This document shows positions 1 to 5,631 of a stretch of 6,930 bases of DNA, in pieces. Every line of letters starts with the position of its first letter. Positions within the stretch are counted from its first letter, which is position 1. The DNA comes from Rubrivivax sp. Its GTDB lineage: Bacteria; Pseudomonadota; Gammaproteobacteria; Burkholderiales; Burkholderiaceae_C. The stretch spans positions 1 through 6,930 of the forward strand of contig JAIXSD010000587.1 in NCBI GenBank assembly GCA_027484885.1, written 5' to 3'. The translations under genes were made by a program, and so were the position numbers. Below the pieces are notes generated by a model. That model ran no database searches. It saw nothing but the letters and a program-made list of their open reading frames with translations, and had not been told where the DNA came from.

Positions 1-327
1 CTGGCCCAGAAGATCATGGACAACATGTTCACCTTCGACGATCTGGACAAGATCGACGACAAGGGCATCCAGGCCGTGCTCAAGGAAGTGCAGAGCGAAT
101 CCCTGGTGGTGGCCCTCAAAGGTGCCAGCGCCGAGCTGCGCGAAAAGATCCTGCGCAATATGTCGAGCCGCGCGGCCGAGACCCTGCGCGAAGACCTTGA
201 ATCGCGCGGCCCGGTGCGCCTGTCCGAGGTGGAAGCCGAGCAGAAGGAAATGCTCAAGATCGTGCGCCGCCTGGTGGACGAAGGCACCATCGTGCTGGCC
301 GGCGGCGGCGACGACCAATTCGTCTGA
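1..327 (+). CDS. fliG: Flagellar motor switch protein FliG, C-terminal part (5' end outside window)
   Basis: FliG is the rotor protein of the C-ring that contacts the MotA stator and generates torque. Only the last 108 codons are present. They align by eye with the C-terminal domain of E. coli FliG, through the stretches VVALKGA, LREKILRNMS, RAAETLRED and RGPVRLSEVE. Of the charged residues known to matter for torque in E. coli (K264, R281, D288, D289, R297), all are kept as window residues K40, R57, D65 and R73, except that D288 is replaced by Glu (E64), a charge-conserving change. The reading frame is open from base 1 and ends in TGA at 325-327. The middle domain with the EHPQ motif lies upstream of the window. 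fliH follows after a 116-base gap, as expected for a fliEFGHIJK-type cluster. The identification is secure; the full length cannot be judged. Confidence 0.97.
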   Translation: MAQKIMDNMFTFDDLDKIDDKGIQAVLKEVQSESLVVALKGASAELREKILRNMSSRAAETLREDLESRGPVRLSEVEAEQKEMLKIVRRLVDEGTIVLAGGGDDQFV

Positions 328-359
328 CGAAAGCCAATCATGCCTAGCCAGACCATCAT

Positions 360-411
360 TTCGGGCCCAGCGCCGGGCCGCCCCAAGCGGGCCCGAATCC
401 CCTCGGGGGAT
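360..411 (+). repeat. Two adjacent inverted repeats in the fliG-fliH gap
   Basis: The 116-base gap between fliG and fliH has no gene. It contains a perfect 9-base inverted repeat, TTCGGGCCC at 360-368 and GGGCCCGAA at 389-397, with a 20-base loop. Directly after it is a second hairpin, TCCCC at 398-402 and GGGGA at 406-410, with a 3-base loop. One more pair, A397-T411, is possible if the first stem gives up its last base. No T-run follows either stem, so this is not a typical intrinsic terminator. RNA processing, mRNA stabilisation or attenuation between fliG and fliH are possible roles, all inferred. The pairing is seen directly; the function is unknown. Confidence 0.5.
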
Positions 412-432
412 CGAGAGGTGTACTCGCCGAAC

Positions 433-438
433 GAGGGG
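433..438 (+). promoter_or_regulatory. Ribosome binding site of fliH
   Basis: GAGGGG lies 5 bases before the ATG at 444 and decides the fliH start. A 4-base stem (CTCG 423-426 with CGAG 432-435) could partly cover it, but it is too short to give weight. Confidence 0.6.
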
Positions 439-443
439 CAAGC

Positions 444-1250
444 ATGACCCCTCGACCGCCCCGCCAAGTGCCGCCGCCGCCGCGTGATCCTGCCGCGCCG
501 CAACGCACCAGCAGCTACAGCCGCTTCATCCCGCGCGAAGAGGTACAGAGCTTCGCCGCCTGGAACCCGGATGCCTTTCACGGCGCCGTGAACACCCAGC
601 GTGCGCCGATCAGCGCCCCGGCGCCGGCCAACGCCCAGCCCGAGGTGGCCGAGCCCGCGCCGCCGCCGGAACCCGATCTGCAGGAGCTGCTGCATGCCGC
701 CCGCCAAGCCGGCTACCAGGATGGCTACCGCGACGGCATGGCTGCGCTCGATGCCTTCAAGAAGAGCTTTGCCCAGCAGATGAGCGCCCAGATCGGCCAG
801 CTGGTGAGCAGCTTCGATGCCGATTTCCGTGCGCTGGAAGACGAGATGGCCCGCAGCCTGGCGCGCTGCGCTGTGGAGCTGGCCCGCCAGGTGGTGCGCA
901 GCGAGATCACCCAGCGCCCCGAGCACATCGCCAAGGTCGCCCACGATGCGGTGGAAGCGCTGCAGCTGTCGGCCCGCCATGTGCGCGTGCGCGTCAACCC
1001 CAGCGACTACCCGCTGGTGCAGGAAGGCGCCGGCGAAGAGCTGCGCGCCCGCGATGCCCAGCTGCTGCCCGACGCCGATGTACCGCGCGGCGGCTGCCGG
1101 GTCGATTCCGACATCAGCAGCGTCGACGCCAGCCTGGCCGCCCGCTGGCAGCAAGCCGCCGCTGCCATGGGCCAGGCCTCGCTGTGGGAAGACCGCCGCA
1201 GCGGCCGCGCCGATGCCGAACCCACACCGCCTTCCGCGGAGGCCCTGTGA
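444..1250 (+). CDS. fliH: Flagellar export-apparatus ATPase regulator FliH
   Basis: FliH (268 aa; the E. coli protein is 235 aa) is the peripheral stalk and inhibitor of the export ATPase FliI. It tethers FliI to the C-ring protein FliN and to the export gate at the cytoplasmic face of the membrane. Visible features in order: a Pro-rich N-terminus with four consecutive prolines at residues 10-13; a motif reading SRFIPREE, with W40 soon after, a possible counterpart of the N-terminal Trp residues that anchor E. coli FliH; an A-xxx-G-xxx-G-xxx-G run (A86, G90, G94, G98), the helix-packing repeat typical of FliH; a long helical region; and a C-terminal FliH/V-ATPase-E-like domain from about residue 105 to 240. 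The start at 444 is supported by GAGGGG 5 bases upstream. The stop overlaps the fliI start by one base (TGATG), so the two partners are probably translationally coupled. Identification rests on motifs and position. Confidence 0.95.
   Translation: MTPRPPRQVPPPPRDPAAPQRTSSYSRFIPREEVQSFAAWNPDAFHGAVNTQRAPISAPAPANAQPEVAEPAPPPEPDLQELLHAARQAGYQDGYRDGMAALDAFKKSFAQQMSAQIGQLVSSFDADFRALEDEMARSLARCAVELARQVVRSEITQRPEHIAKVAHDAVEALQLSARHVRVRVNPSDYPLVQEGAGEELRARDAQLLPDADVPRGGCRVDSDISSVDASLAARWQQAAAAMGQASLWEDRRSGRADAEPTPPSAEAL
1238..1242 (+). promoter_or_regulatory. Ribosome binding site of fliI
   Basis: GGAGG lies inside the end of fliH, 7 bases before the ATG at 1250. It fixes that ATG as the fliI start in preference to an in-frame ATG at 1184, which lacks a comparable site and would add 22 residues read out of frame through the fliH tail. 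Confidence 0.75.
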
Positions 1251-2752
1251 TGGAGCAGCACTTCAGCACCCTGGCCGACGAGATCGCGGCCGACGACCTC
1301 AGCGATGGCGCCGAGGACGACAGCCCGGCCGCCGGCCGCCAAGGCCGCTGGCTGCAATACCTGAGCAATCTGCAAGAGTTCGCCAGCAACAGCACGCCGC
1401 TGGAATCGCAGGGCAAGCTGGTGCGCGTGGCCGGCCTGGTGCTGGAAGCCACCGGCGTCAAGGTGCCGGTGGGCTCGGTCTGCGAGATCCACATGCCCAG
1501 CTCCAGCGCCAACCCGCAGCGTGGCCAGCGCCCGGTCAATGCCGAGGTGGTGGGCTTCTCGGGCGACCGCGCCTATCTGATGCCCACCGATGAAATCCAG
1601 GGTCTGTCCAGCGGCGCCATGGTCGTGCCGCGCGCCCTGCCCCTGATGGGCCCGCAGCTGGGCAAGCCCATGCACCCCTGGCGCCGCAACGAAGACCGCG
1701 GCCTGCACCTGCCCATGGGCCAAGGCCTGCTGGGCCGTGTGGTCGATTCTCACGGCCACCCGCTGGACCGCCGCGGCCCGCTGCAGATGGCCCATGCCGA
1801 GCCCATGGTGCGACGCCCCATCAACGCCATGGACCGCGACCCGGTGCGCATGCCCCTGGACACCGGCGTGCGCGCCATCAACACCATGCTGACCGTGGGC
1901 CGGGGCCAGCGCCTGGGCCTGTTCGCCGGCACCGGCGTCGGCAAATCGGTGCTGCTGGGCATGATGGCCCGCTACACGCAGGCCGATGTCATCGTCGTCG
2001 GCCTGATCGGCGAACGCGGCCGGGAAGTGAAGGAATTCATCGAGGACATCCTCGGCGAGGAAGGCCTGGAGCGCTCGGTCGTGGTGGCAGCGCCGGCCGA
2101 TGCCCCGCCCCTGGTGCGCATGCAAGGTGCGCACTACGCCACAGCGATCGCCGAAAACTTCCGCGACCAAGGCCTGCATGTGCTGCTGCTGATGGACTCG
2201 CTGACCCGCTATGCCATGGCCCAGCGCGAAATCGCCCTGGCCATCGGCGAGCCGCCGGCCACCAAGGGCTATCCGCCCAGCTGCTTCGCCAAGCTGCCCC
2301 AGCTGGTGGAGCGCAGTGGCAATGGCCTGCCGGGCGAAGGCTCGATCACCGCTTTCTACACCGTGCTCAGCGAGGGCGACGACCAGCAAGACCCGATCGC
2401 CGATGCGGCGCGCGGCATCTTGGACGGCCACATCGTGCTGAGCCGCGAGCTGGCCGAGGCCGGCCATTACCCGGCCATCGACATCGAACGTTCGATCAGC
2501 CGGGTGATGACCAATGTCGCGCCGCAAAGCCATATCGACGCCGCCCGCCGCTGCCGCCAGCTGCTCGCCAAATACAACAAGGCCCGCGACCTGATCCAGC
2601 TGGGTGCCTACGCGCCCGGGCATGACCACGAACTGGACCTGGCCGTACGCCTGCACCCCGACATCAGCCGCCTGCTGCAGCAGGACATGCACAGCCCGGC
2701 CTTGCTGGCTGACAGCGTTCGCCAGCTGTCGGCCGTCATCAAGGACGCCTGA
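1250..2752 (+). CDS. fliI: Flagellum-specific ATP synthase/export ATPase FliI
   Basis: FliI (500 aa; E. coli 457 aa) is the hexameric ATPase of the flagellar type III export apparatus, related to the F1 beta subunit. It docks substrates and chaperones at the export gate. The Walker A motif AGTGVGKS is at residues 226-233. The catalytic Glu of the IGERGRE motif is E255 (E. coli E211). The Walker B strand LLLMD ends at D316 and is followed by the signature [20 protein letters not shown]. The strongly conserved [11 protein letters not shown] and GHYPAIDIE stretches follow. All catalytic elements are intact. The extra length is partly an N-terminal extension of about 27 residues, with nine Asp/Glu among the first 24, before the RWLQYL segment that matches E. 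coli FliI residues 7-12. There is also some extra sequence before the LLGRVVD motif. fliH overlaps upstream and fliJ follows after 59 bases. Confidence 0.98.
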   Translation: MEQHFSTLADEIAADDLSDGAEDDSPAAGRQGRWLQYLSNLQEFASNSTPLESQGKLVRVAGLVLEATGVKVPVGSVCEIHMPSSSANPQRGQRPVNAEVVGFSGDRAYLMPTDEIQGLSSGAMVVPRALPLMGPQLGKPMHPWRRNEDRGLHLPMGQGLLGRVVDSHGHPLDRRGPLQMAHAEPMVRRPINAMDRDPVRMPLDTGVRAINTMLTVGRGQRLGLFAGTGVGKSVLLGMMARYTQADVIVVGLIGERGREVKEFIEDILGEEGLERSVVVAAPADAPPLVRMQGAHYATAIAENFRDQGLHVLLLMDSLTRYAMAQREIALAIGEPPATKGYPPSCFAKLPQLVERSGNGLPGEGSITAFYTVLSEGDDQQDPIADAARGILDGHIVLSRELAEAGHYPAIDIERSISRVMTNVAPQSHIDAARRCRQLLAKYNKARDLIQLGAYAPGHDHELDLAVRLHPDISRLLQQDMHSPALLADSVRQLSAVIKDA

Positions 2753-2765
2753 ATTCTGCCGATAC
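2739..2765 (+). promoter_or_regulatory. Candidate sigma-28 (FliA) promoter upstream of fliJ
   Basis: GCCGATAC at 2758-2765 matches seven of eight positions of the enterobacterial FliA -10 element GCCGATAA. Exactly 11 bases upstream, TCAAGGAC (2739-2746) matches the -35 element TAAAGTTT at four of eight positions, including TcAAG. The -35 lies in the end of fliI and the -10 just after its stop. Transcription would be expected to start near 2771-2773. The promoter would serve fliJ and fliK. This is a sequence match only; activity is inferred. Confidence 0.4.
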
Positions 2766-2769
2766 ACCA

Positions 2770-2788
2770 GGGGTCCGCATCGGACCTC
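2770..2788 (+). other. Hairpin in the fliI-fliJ gap
   Basis: GGTCCG (2772-2777) pairs perfectly with CGGACC (2781-2786) around a 3-base loop. A G-T wobble (2771-2787) and a G-C pair (2770-2788) extend it. No T-run follows, so a terminator is unlikely. The downstream arm overlaps CCTCG (2785-2789), which could instead pair with CGAGG (2799-2803), the region of the fliJ ribosome binding site. Confidence 0.4.
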
Positions 2789-2799
2789 GCCGCTTTACC

Positions 2800-2803
2800 G
2801 AGG
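2800..2803 (+). promoter_or_regulatory. Ribosome binding site of fliJ
   Basis: GAGG lies 8 bases before the ATG at 2812. It is moderate in strength and can pair with CCTCG at 2785-2789, which might limit access. Confidence 0.5.
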
Positions 2804-2811
2804 ATCGCTAC

Positions 2812-3288
2812 ATGAGCAGCAGTTCCAGCAATCTCCAGGTCCTGAGCATCCTGCTCGAACGGGCCGAGGCCGAACGTGACGAGGGCTTGCGCCAGCTGCA
2901 AGACGCCCAGGCCCGCGCTGATCGCGCCCGCGCCCAGCATGGCGATCTGGCCCAGTACCGCAACGACTACCAGCTGCGCTGGAGCCAGCAGTTCGCACGC
3001 CAGGGCACGATGGACATCGTCGGCTGCTACCAAAACTTCGGCATGCGCCTGAACGACGCCATCACCAGCCAAAGCCACATCGCCGAATTCGCCGACCAGC
3101 GCGTGCAAAACGCACGCGAACAGCTGCAAGCGCTGGAGATGCGCGTGGCCTCGGTGCGCAAGCTGCTGGAGCGGCGCCGCCTGGAGATCAGCCGAAGCGC
3201 CCAGCGCCAGGAACAAAAGGCCACCGACGAGCAGGCCTCGCGCGCCGCCTACGCCAGCGCCAACCCCTTTGTGCGCCTGAGCGCCTGA
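2812..3288 (+). CDS. fliJ: Flagellar export chaperone-escort/ATPase stalk protein FliJ
   Basis: FliJ (158 aa; E. coli 147 aa) is the coiled-coil central stalk of the FliI hexamer, analogous to F1 gamma, and links it to FlhA of the export gate. The protein is Glu/Arg/Gln-rich, lacks Gly and Pro over most of its length, and reads as two long helices. Residues that face FlhA in E. coli FliJ (Q38, L42, Y45, Y49, F72, L76, A79, H83) line up with Q42, L46, Y49, Y53, F76, L80, A83 and Q87 here, so only the His is changed. The segments LAQYRNDY and YQNFGMRLNDAIT carry most of this match. FliJ is poorly conserved in general, so the position between fliI and fliK is important support. The start has GAGG 8 bases upstream. 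Confidence 0.94.
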   Translation: MSSSSSNLQVLSILLERAEAERDEGLRQLQDAQARADRARAQHGDLAQYRNDYQLRWSQQFARQGTMDIVGCYQNFGMRLNDAITSQSHIAEFADQRVQNAREQLQALEMRVASVRKLLERRRLEISRSAQRQEQKATDEQASRAAYASANPFVRLSA

Positions 3289-3304
3289 GCCGGCTGCGCA
3301 AGCC

Positions 3305-3309
3305 AGGAG
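3305..3309 (+). promoter_or_regulatory. Ribosome binding site of fliK
   Basis: AGGAG lies 7 bases before the ATG at 3317, inside the 28-base fliJ-fliK gap. It is a strong site that fixes the fliK start. Confidence 0.7.
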
Positions 3310-3316
3310 TGCCCCG

Positions 3317-4825
3317 ATGTCCAGCCCTTTGAACGCCCAACTGCTGGCCGCCCAGGACAGCGCCCGCGTGGCCGCTCTGCGTCAATCTGGCGCCTCGGCC
3401 CCACGGTTCACACCCAGCGCCAGCAGCGAAGAAACCGCCCTGCAGTTCAAGCAGATGTTGAACAAGCTGGATGTGGCCGCCGCCGCACCCAAGCCCACGG
3501 TGGCGACCGCAGCAGCGCCCACAGCGCCCGCCTCGGCACCCGCCGCCCTGCGGCCGGCCGCGCCCGACCGCAGCGCCGAGCGACTGGCCGAGCGCCGCAG
3601 CGAAACCCAAAGCCAGGATCAGAAACTGGCCGCCCGCCGCGCCCAGAATCAGTCCGGTGCCAAAGCCGCAGGCGCAGCCGAGCGCCAGGCCTTGAGTGCG
3701 CAGCCCCCCAGCAAATCGGGTGGCAGCGACACCGGCGCCGAGCTCGATCGCAGCAGCGCCAGCACCCGCAAGGCCACAAGCGATGAACGCAGCGGCGATA
3801 CCGCTGCCGCCACCAAAGCCCCAGCCACCGCCGAGCCCAGCACACCCCGCAGCGAAACGCAGGCCTGGAACGGCCAAGGCCGAGAGCAGGCACAGCCTGA
3901 GGACCAGGAAGAGGACAGCGATTCCGACGCACTCGCCATCGAGGCCGCTCGCGGCGGCCGGCCCGGCGAGACGGGTGAACTCGACGCCAGCACCGCCCCC
4001 TTCGCCGCCCGCCCGGACGGCAGCCGCAGCCTGCGCCGCGACAGCATCCCCGGGGCCAGCGATCTCTGCAGCCGACGCGCCAGCACCGTGGACCGCGCCC
4101 AGGCTCAGGTGTTCGGCAAGGACCTGAATGCCGTGGGCACCAGCCAAGCCGCCACAGGCGCGGCCGGCCCGCTGCCCCTGGCCAATAGCGAAGGCAGCAA
4201 CTTCGCCCGCATGCTGCAGGGCGCTGGCGGCACGCCGGATGGCGCCAGCCCCGCCGCACCCGCCGCCTTGAGCGCAGCCCAGGCCGCCACGGGCCTGGAC
4301 GCACTGAGCCGCAGCCAGGCCGCCGACGCCACTGCCCCCGCTTCGGCCAACGGCAGCAGCGCTGAGAGCGCCCAGCTGCACCTGCAGTCGCCCCTGCATG
4401 CCCCGGCTTTCGCCCCCGAGCTAGGCGCGAGGCTCAGCGTGCTGGCCGCCGATGGCGTGCAAGAAGCCCAGCTCCACCTGAACCCGGCCGAGATGGGCCC
4501 GGTGCAGGTGCAGATCGTGTTGGAGGGCCAGCAGGCGCAGATTTCCTTCCATGCCGAGCATGCCGAGACGCGCCAGGTGCTGGAACAAAGCCTGCCCGAT
4601 CTGGCGGCCGCCCTGCGTGACAGCGGTCTGACGCTGAGCGGCGGCGGCGTGTTCCAGCAAGCCCGAGACCCATCGGCGCAAACCGAGTCGCGCGGCGACG
4701 AGGGCCGCAAGGCCGACGGACGCGGCAGCCGCCGCGAGATGCGCGTGGACGGCGCGGGATCAGACTTGGCTGCCAGCCCTGGCCCCATGCGACGCAGCCA
4801 GGGCGTGGTCGATTTGTACGCCTAG
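3317..4825 (+). CDS. fliK: Flagellar hook-length control protein FliK
   Basis: FliK (502 aa; the enterobacterial protein is roughly 375-405 aa) is exported during hook growth, measures hook length, and through its C-terminal domain switches FlhB from hook to filament substrates. The N-terminal 360 or so residues are low-complexity, rich in Ala, Ser, Pro, Gln and charged residues and probably largely disordered, as in a ruler region. A single Cys (C251) sits in the middle. The Flg_hook C-terminal domain spans about residues 368-446 and contains the hallmark LHLNPAEMGPVQVQI (386-400). A basic/acidic tail follows and the protein ends in VVDLYA. The gene starts 28 bases after fliJ and is followed by a 175-base gap. 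The ruler region cannot be aligned by eye, so identification rests on the C-terminal domain and gene order. Confidence 0.96.
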   Translation: MSSPLNAQLLAAQDSARVAALRQSGASAPRFTPSASSEETALQFKQMLNKLDVAAAAPKPTVATAAAPTAPASAPAALRPAAPDRSAERLAERRSETQSQDQKLAARRAQNQSGAKAAGAAERQALSAQPPSKSGGSDTGAELDRSSASTRKATSDERSGDTAAATKAPATAEPSTPRSETQAWNGQGREQAQPEDQEEDSDSDALAIEAARGGRPGETGELDASTAPFAARPDGSRSLRRDSIPGASDLCSRRASTVDRAQAQVFGKDLNAVGTSQAATGAAGPLPLANSEGSNFARMLQGAGGTPDGASPAAPAALSAAQAATGLDALSRSQAADATAPASANGSSAESAQLHLQSPLHAPAFAPELGARLSVLAADGVQEAQLHLNPAEMGPVQVQIVLEGQQAQISFHAEHAETRQVLEQSLPDLAAALRDSGLTLSGGGVFQQARDPSAQTESRGDEGRKADGRGSRREMRVDGAGSDLAASPGPMRRSQGVVDLYA

Positions 4826-4833
4826 AAACAAGC

Positions 4834-4877
4834 GGCCGAGGCGGCACCGAAATGACGAGCACCGGTCGGCCTTTTCT
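4834..4877 (+). terminator. Possible intrinsic terminator after fliK
   Basis: GGCCGA at 4834-4839 pairs with TCGGCC at 4866-4871, directly followed by TTTTCT. The 26-base loop can form a small inner stem (CCG 4847-4849 with CGG 4863-4865). It starts 9 bases after the fliK stop. The long loop and short T-run make it a weak candidate that may only partly stop transcription. Confidence 0.4.
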
Positions 4878-4881
4878 CCCC

Positions 4882-4908
4882 TTGGGACAGGATGGCAGCA
4901 TCAATAAT
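4882..4908 (+). promoter_or_regulatory. Weak candidate sigma-70 promoter upstream of fliL
   Basis: TTGGGA (4882-4887, four of six to TTGACA) and AATAAT (4903-4908, five of six to TATAAT) are separated by 15 bases, shorter than the ideal 17. They lie in the least G+C-rich part of the 175-base fliK-fliL gap, after the possible terminator. I saw no convincing sigma-28 or sigma-54 match in this gap: a GGCAC at 4943-4947 lacks a correctly spaced GC. Confidence 0.25.
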
Positions 4909-4990
4909 CAGCTCCAACCCGACCCATGGCCGCAGCGCCCCGGCACCCATGTGCCAGCGTCGCAGCGGGCTTGTTGAAGAAAAGAAGCAC

Positions 4991-4995
4991 AGGAG
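4991..4995 (+). promoter_or_regulatory. Ribosome binding site of fliL
   Basis: AGGAG lies 5 bases before the ATG at 5001. It decides this start over an in-frame ATG at 4926, which has no good site and would add 25 residues untypical of FliL. Confidence 0.75.
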
Positions 4996-5000
4996 TCCTC

Positions 5001-5600
5001 ATGTCTACACCGGCCGCTGCGCCCGCTGAAGCCCCCAAAGGCGGAGGCAACAAAAAGCTGATCATCATCATCGCGGCCGTGCTCGTGCTGGTCTTGGGCG
5101 GCGGCGGCGCTGCCCTGCTCTTGATGAAGAAAAAGGCCCCGGCCGATGACGAAGAGGGCGGCGAAGCCGCGTCCTCACACCAGGAAGCGCCGGCCCATGC
5201 CGCGCCCAAACCCGGCACACCCCCGGTGTTCGTGCCCCTGGACCCCTTCACCGTCAATCTGTCCGACAAGGATGTAGACCGCTTTGCTCAGGTCGGCATC
5301 ACGCTAGAGGTGATCGACGCCAAGACCGCCGATCAGATCAAGGCCTACCTGCCCGCCATCCGCAGCAATGTGCTGATGGTGCTCTCACACAAAACGTCGG
5401 CCGAGCTGCTGAGCCGCGAGGGCAAGGAAAAGCTGGCCCGCGAGGTCCTGCGTGAATCGGTGCGCCCCATGGGCATCGAGCTGGAGGACGAAGACGAGCA
5501 CGAAGACGAGGCGGCGCCGAAAAAGAAAAAGAAGAAGAAAAAGCCGGCCGTGGTCAGCCCGGTCACCCAGGTTTTGTTCTCCACCTTCATCGTCCAGTGA
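5001..5600 (+). CDS. fliL: Flagellar basal body-associated protein FliL
   Basis: FliL (199 aa; E. coli 154 aa) is a single-pass inner-membrane protein whose periplasmic domain rings the MotAB stator and supports motor output. A short Ala/Pro N-terminus and KK (18-19) precede one membrane helix at about residues 20-42, closed by KKK (43-45). An acidic/Pro linker follows. The periplasmic FliL domain starts near VFVPLDPFTVNLSD and ends with the conserved VTQVLFSTFIVQ. The oddity is a charged insert before that last strand: nine residues (162-170) that are all Asp/Glu apart from one His, then AAP, then eight consecutive lysines (174-181, bases 5520-5543). This replaces the short linker of the enterobacterial protein. 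The linker and the insert explain the extra length. Strong AGGAG precedes the chosen ATG; fliM follows after 31 bases. Confidence 0.95.
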   Translation: MSTPAAAPAEAPKGGGNKKLIIIIAAVLVLVLGGGGAALLLMKKKAPADDEEGGEAASSHQEAPAHAAPKPGTPPVFVPLDPFTVNLSDKDVDRFAQVGITLEVIDAKTADQIKAYLPAIRSNVLMVLSHKTSAELLSREGKEKLAREVLRESVRPMGIELEDEDEHEDEAAPKKKKKKKKPAVVSPVTQVLFSTFIVQ

Positions 5601-5620
5601 GCCCGCTGTTGAAGCAGATC

Positions 5621-5626
5621 GGTGAT
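5621..5626 (+). promoter_or_regulatory. Ribosome binding site of fliM
   Basis: GGTGAT lies 5 bases before the ATG at 5632. It does not look like the usual AGGAG, but it is a perfect match to the far part of the anti-Shine-Dalgarno complement (AGGAGGTGAT). No other in-frame start fits, and the protein begins with the conserved CheY-binding motif. Confidence 0.5.
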
Positions 5627-5631
5627 TCGCC

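Noticed and set aside
190..204. Loss of Asp288 equivalent in FliG
   Set aside because: The substitution is Glu, keeps the charge, and Glu occurs at this place in other FliG proteins, so it is not a defect.
1184..1249. In-frame upstream start for fliI at 1184
   Set aside because: It would read through the end of fliH and add Arg/Pro-rich residues. GGAGG at 1238-1242 points clearly to ATG 1250.
1007..2767. 586-codon open frame on the - strand opposite fliI
   Set aside because: It mirrors the codon pattern of fliI in a G+C-rich genome. The product is a His/Ala/Gln-rich sequence with no recognisable domain and no ribosome binding site was seen; fliI carries all the conserved motifs.
3188..4399. 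403-codon open frame on the - strand opposite fliK
   Set aside because: The Gly/Ala/Cys-rich low-complexity product is the expected antisense shadow of Ala/Ser-rich fliK codons, and no domain is visible.
4843..4857. Sigma-54 promoter-like GGCAC in the fliK-fliL gap
   Set aside because: The -24-like GGCAC has no GC at the correct -12 spacing (AC instead); the second GGCAC at 4942 is also off by one base and is part of a small palindrome.
4926..5000. In-frame upstream extension of fliL from ATG 4926
   Set aside because: There is no Shine-Dalgarno before it, the added residues do not look like FliL, and ATG 5001 has AGGAG at good spacing.
5519..5543. Possible programmed -1 frameshift in the lysine run of fliL
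   Set aside because: AAA AAG pairs are present but each is preceded by G, not A, so the canonical A AAA AAG slippery heptamer is missing. The zero frame ends with the conserved FliL C-terminus.
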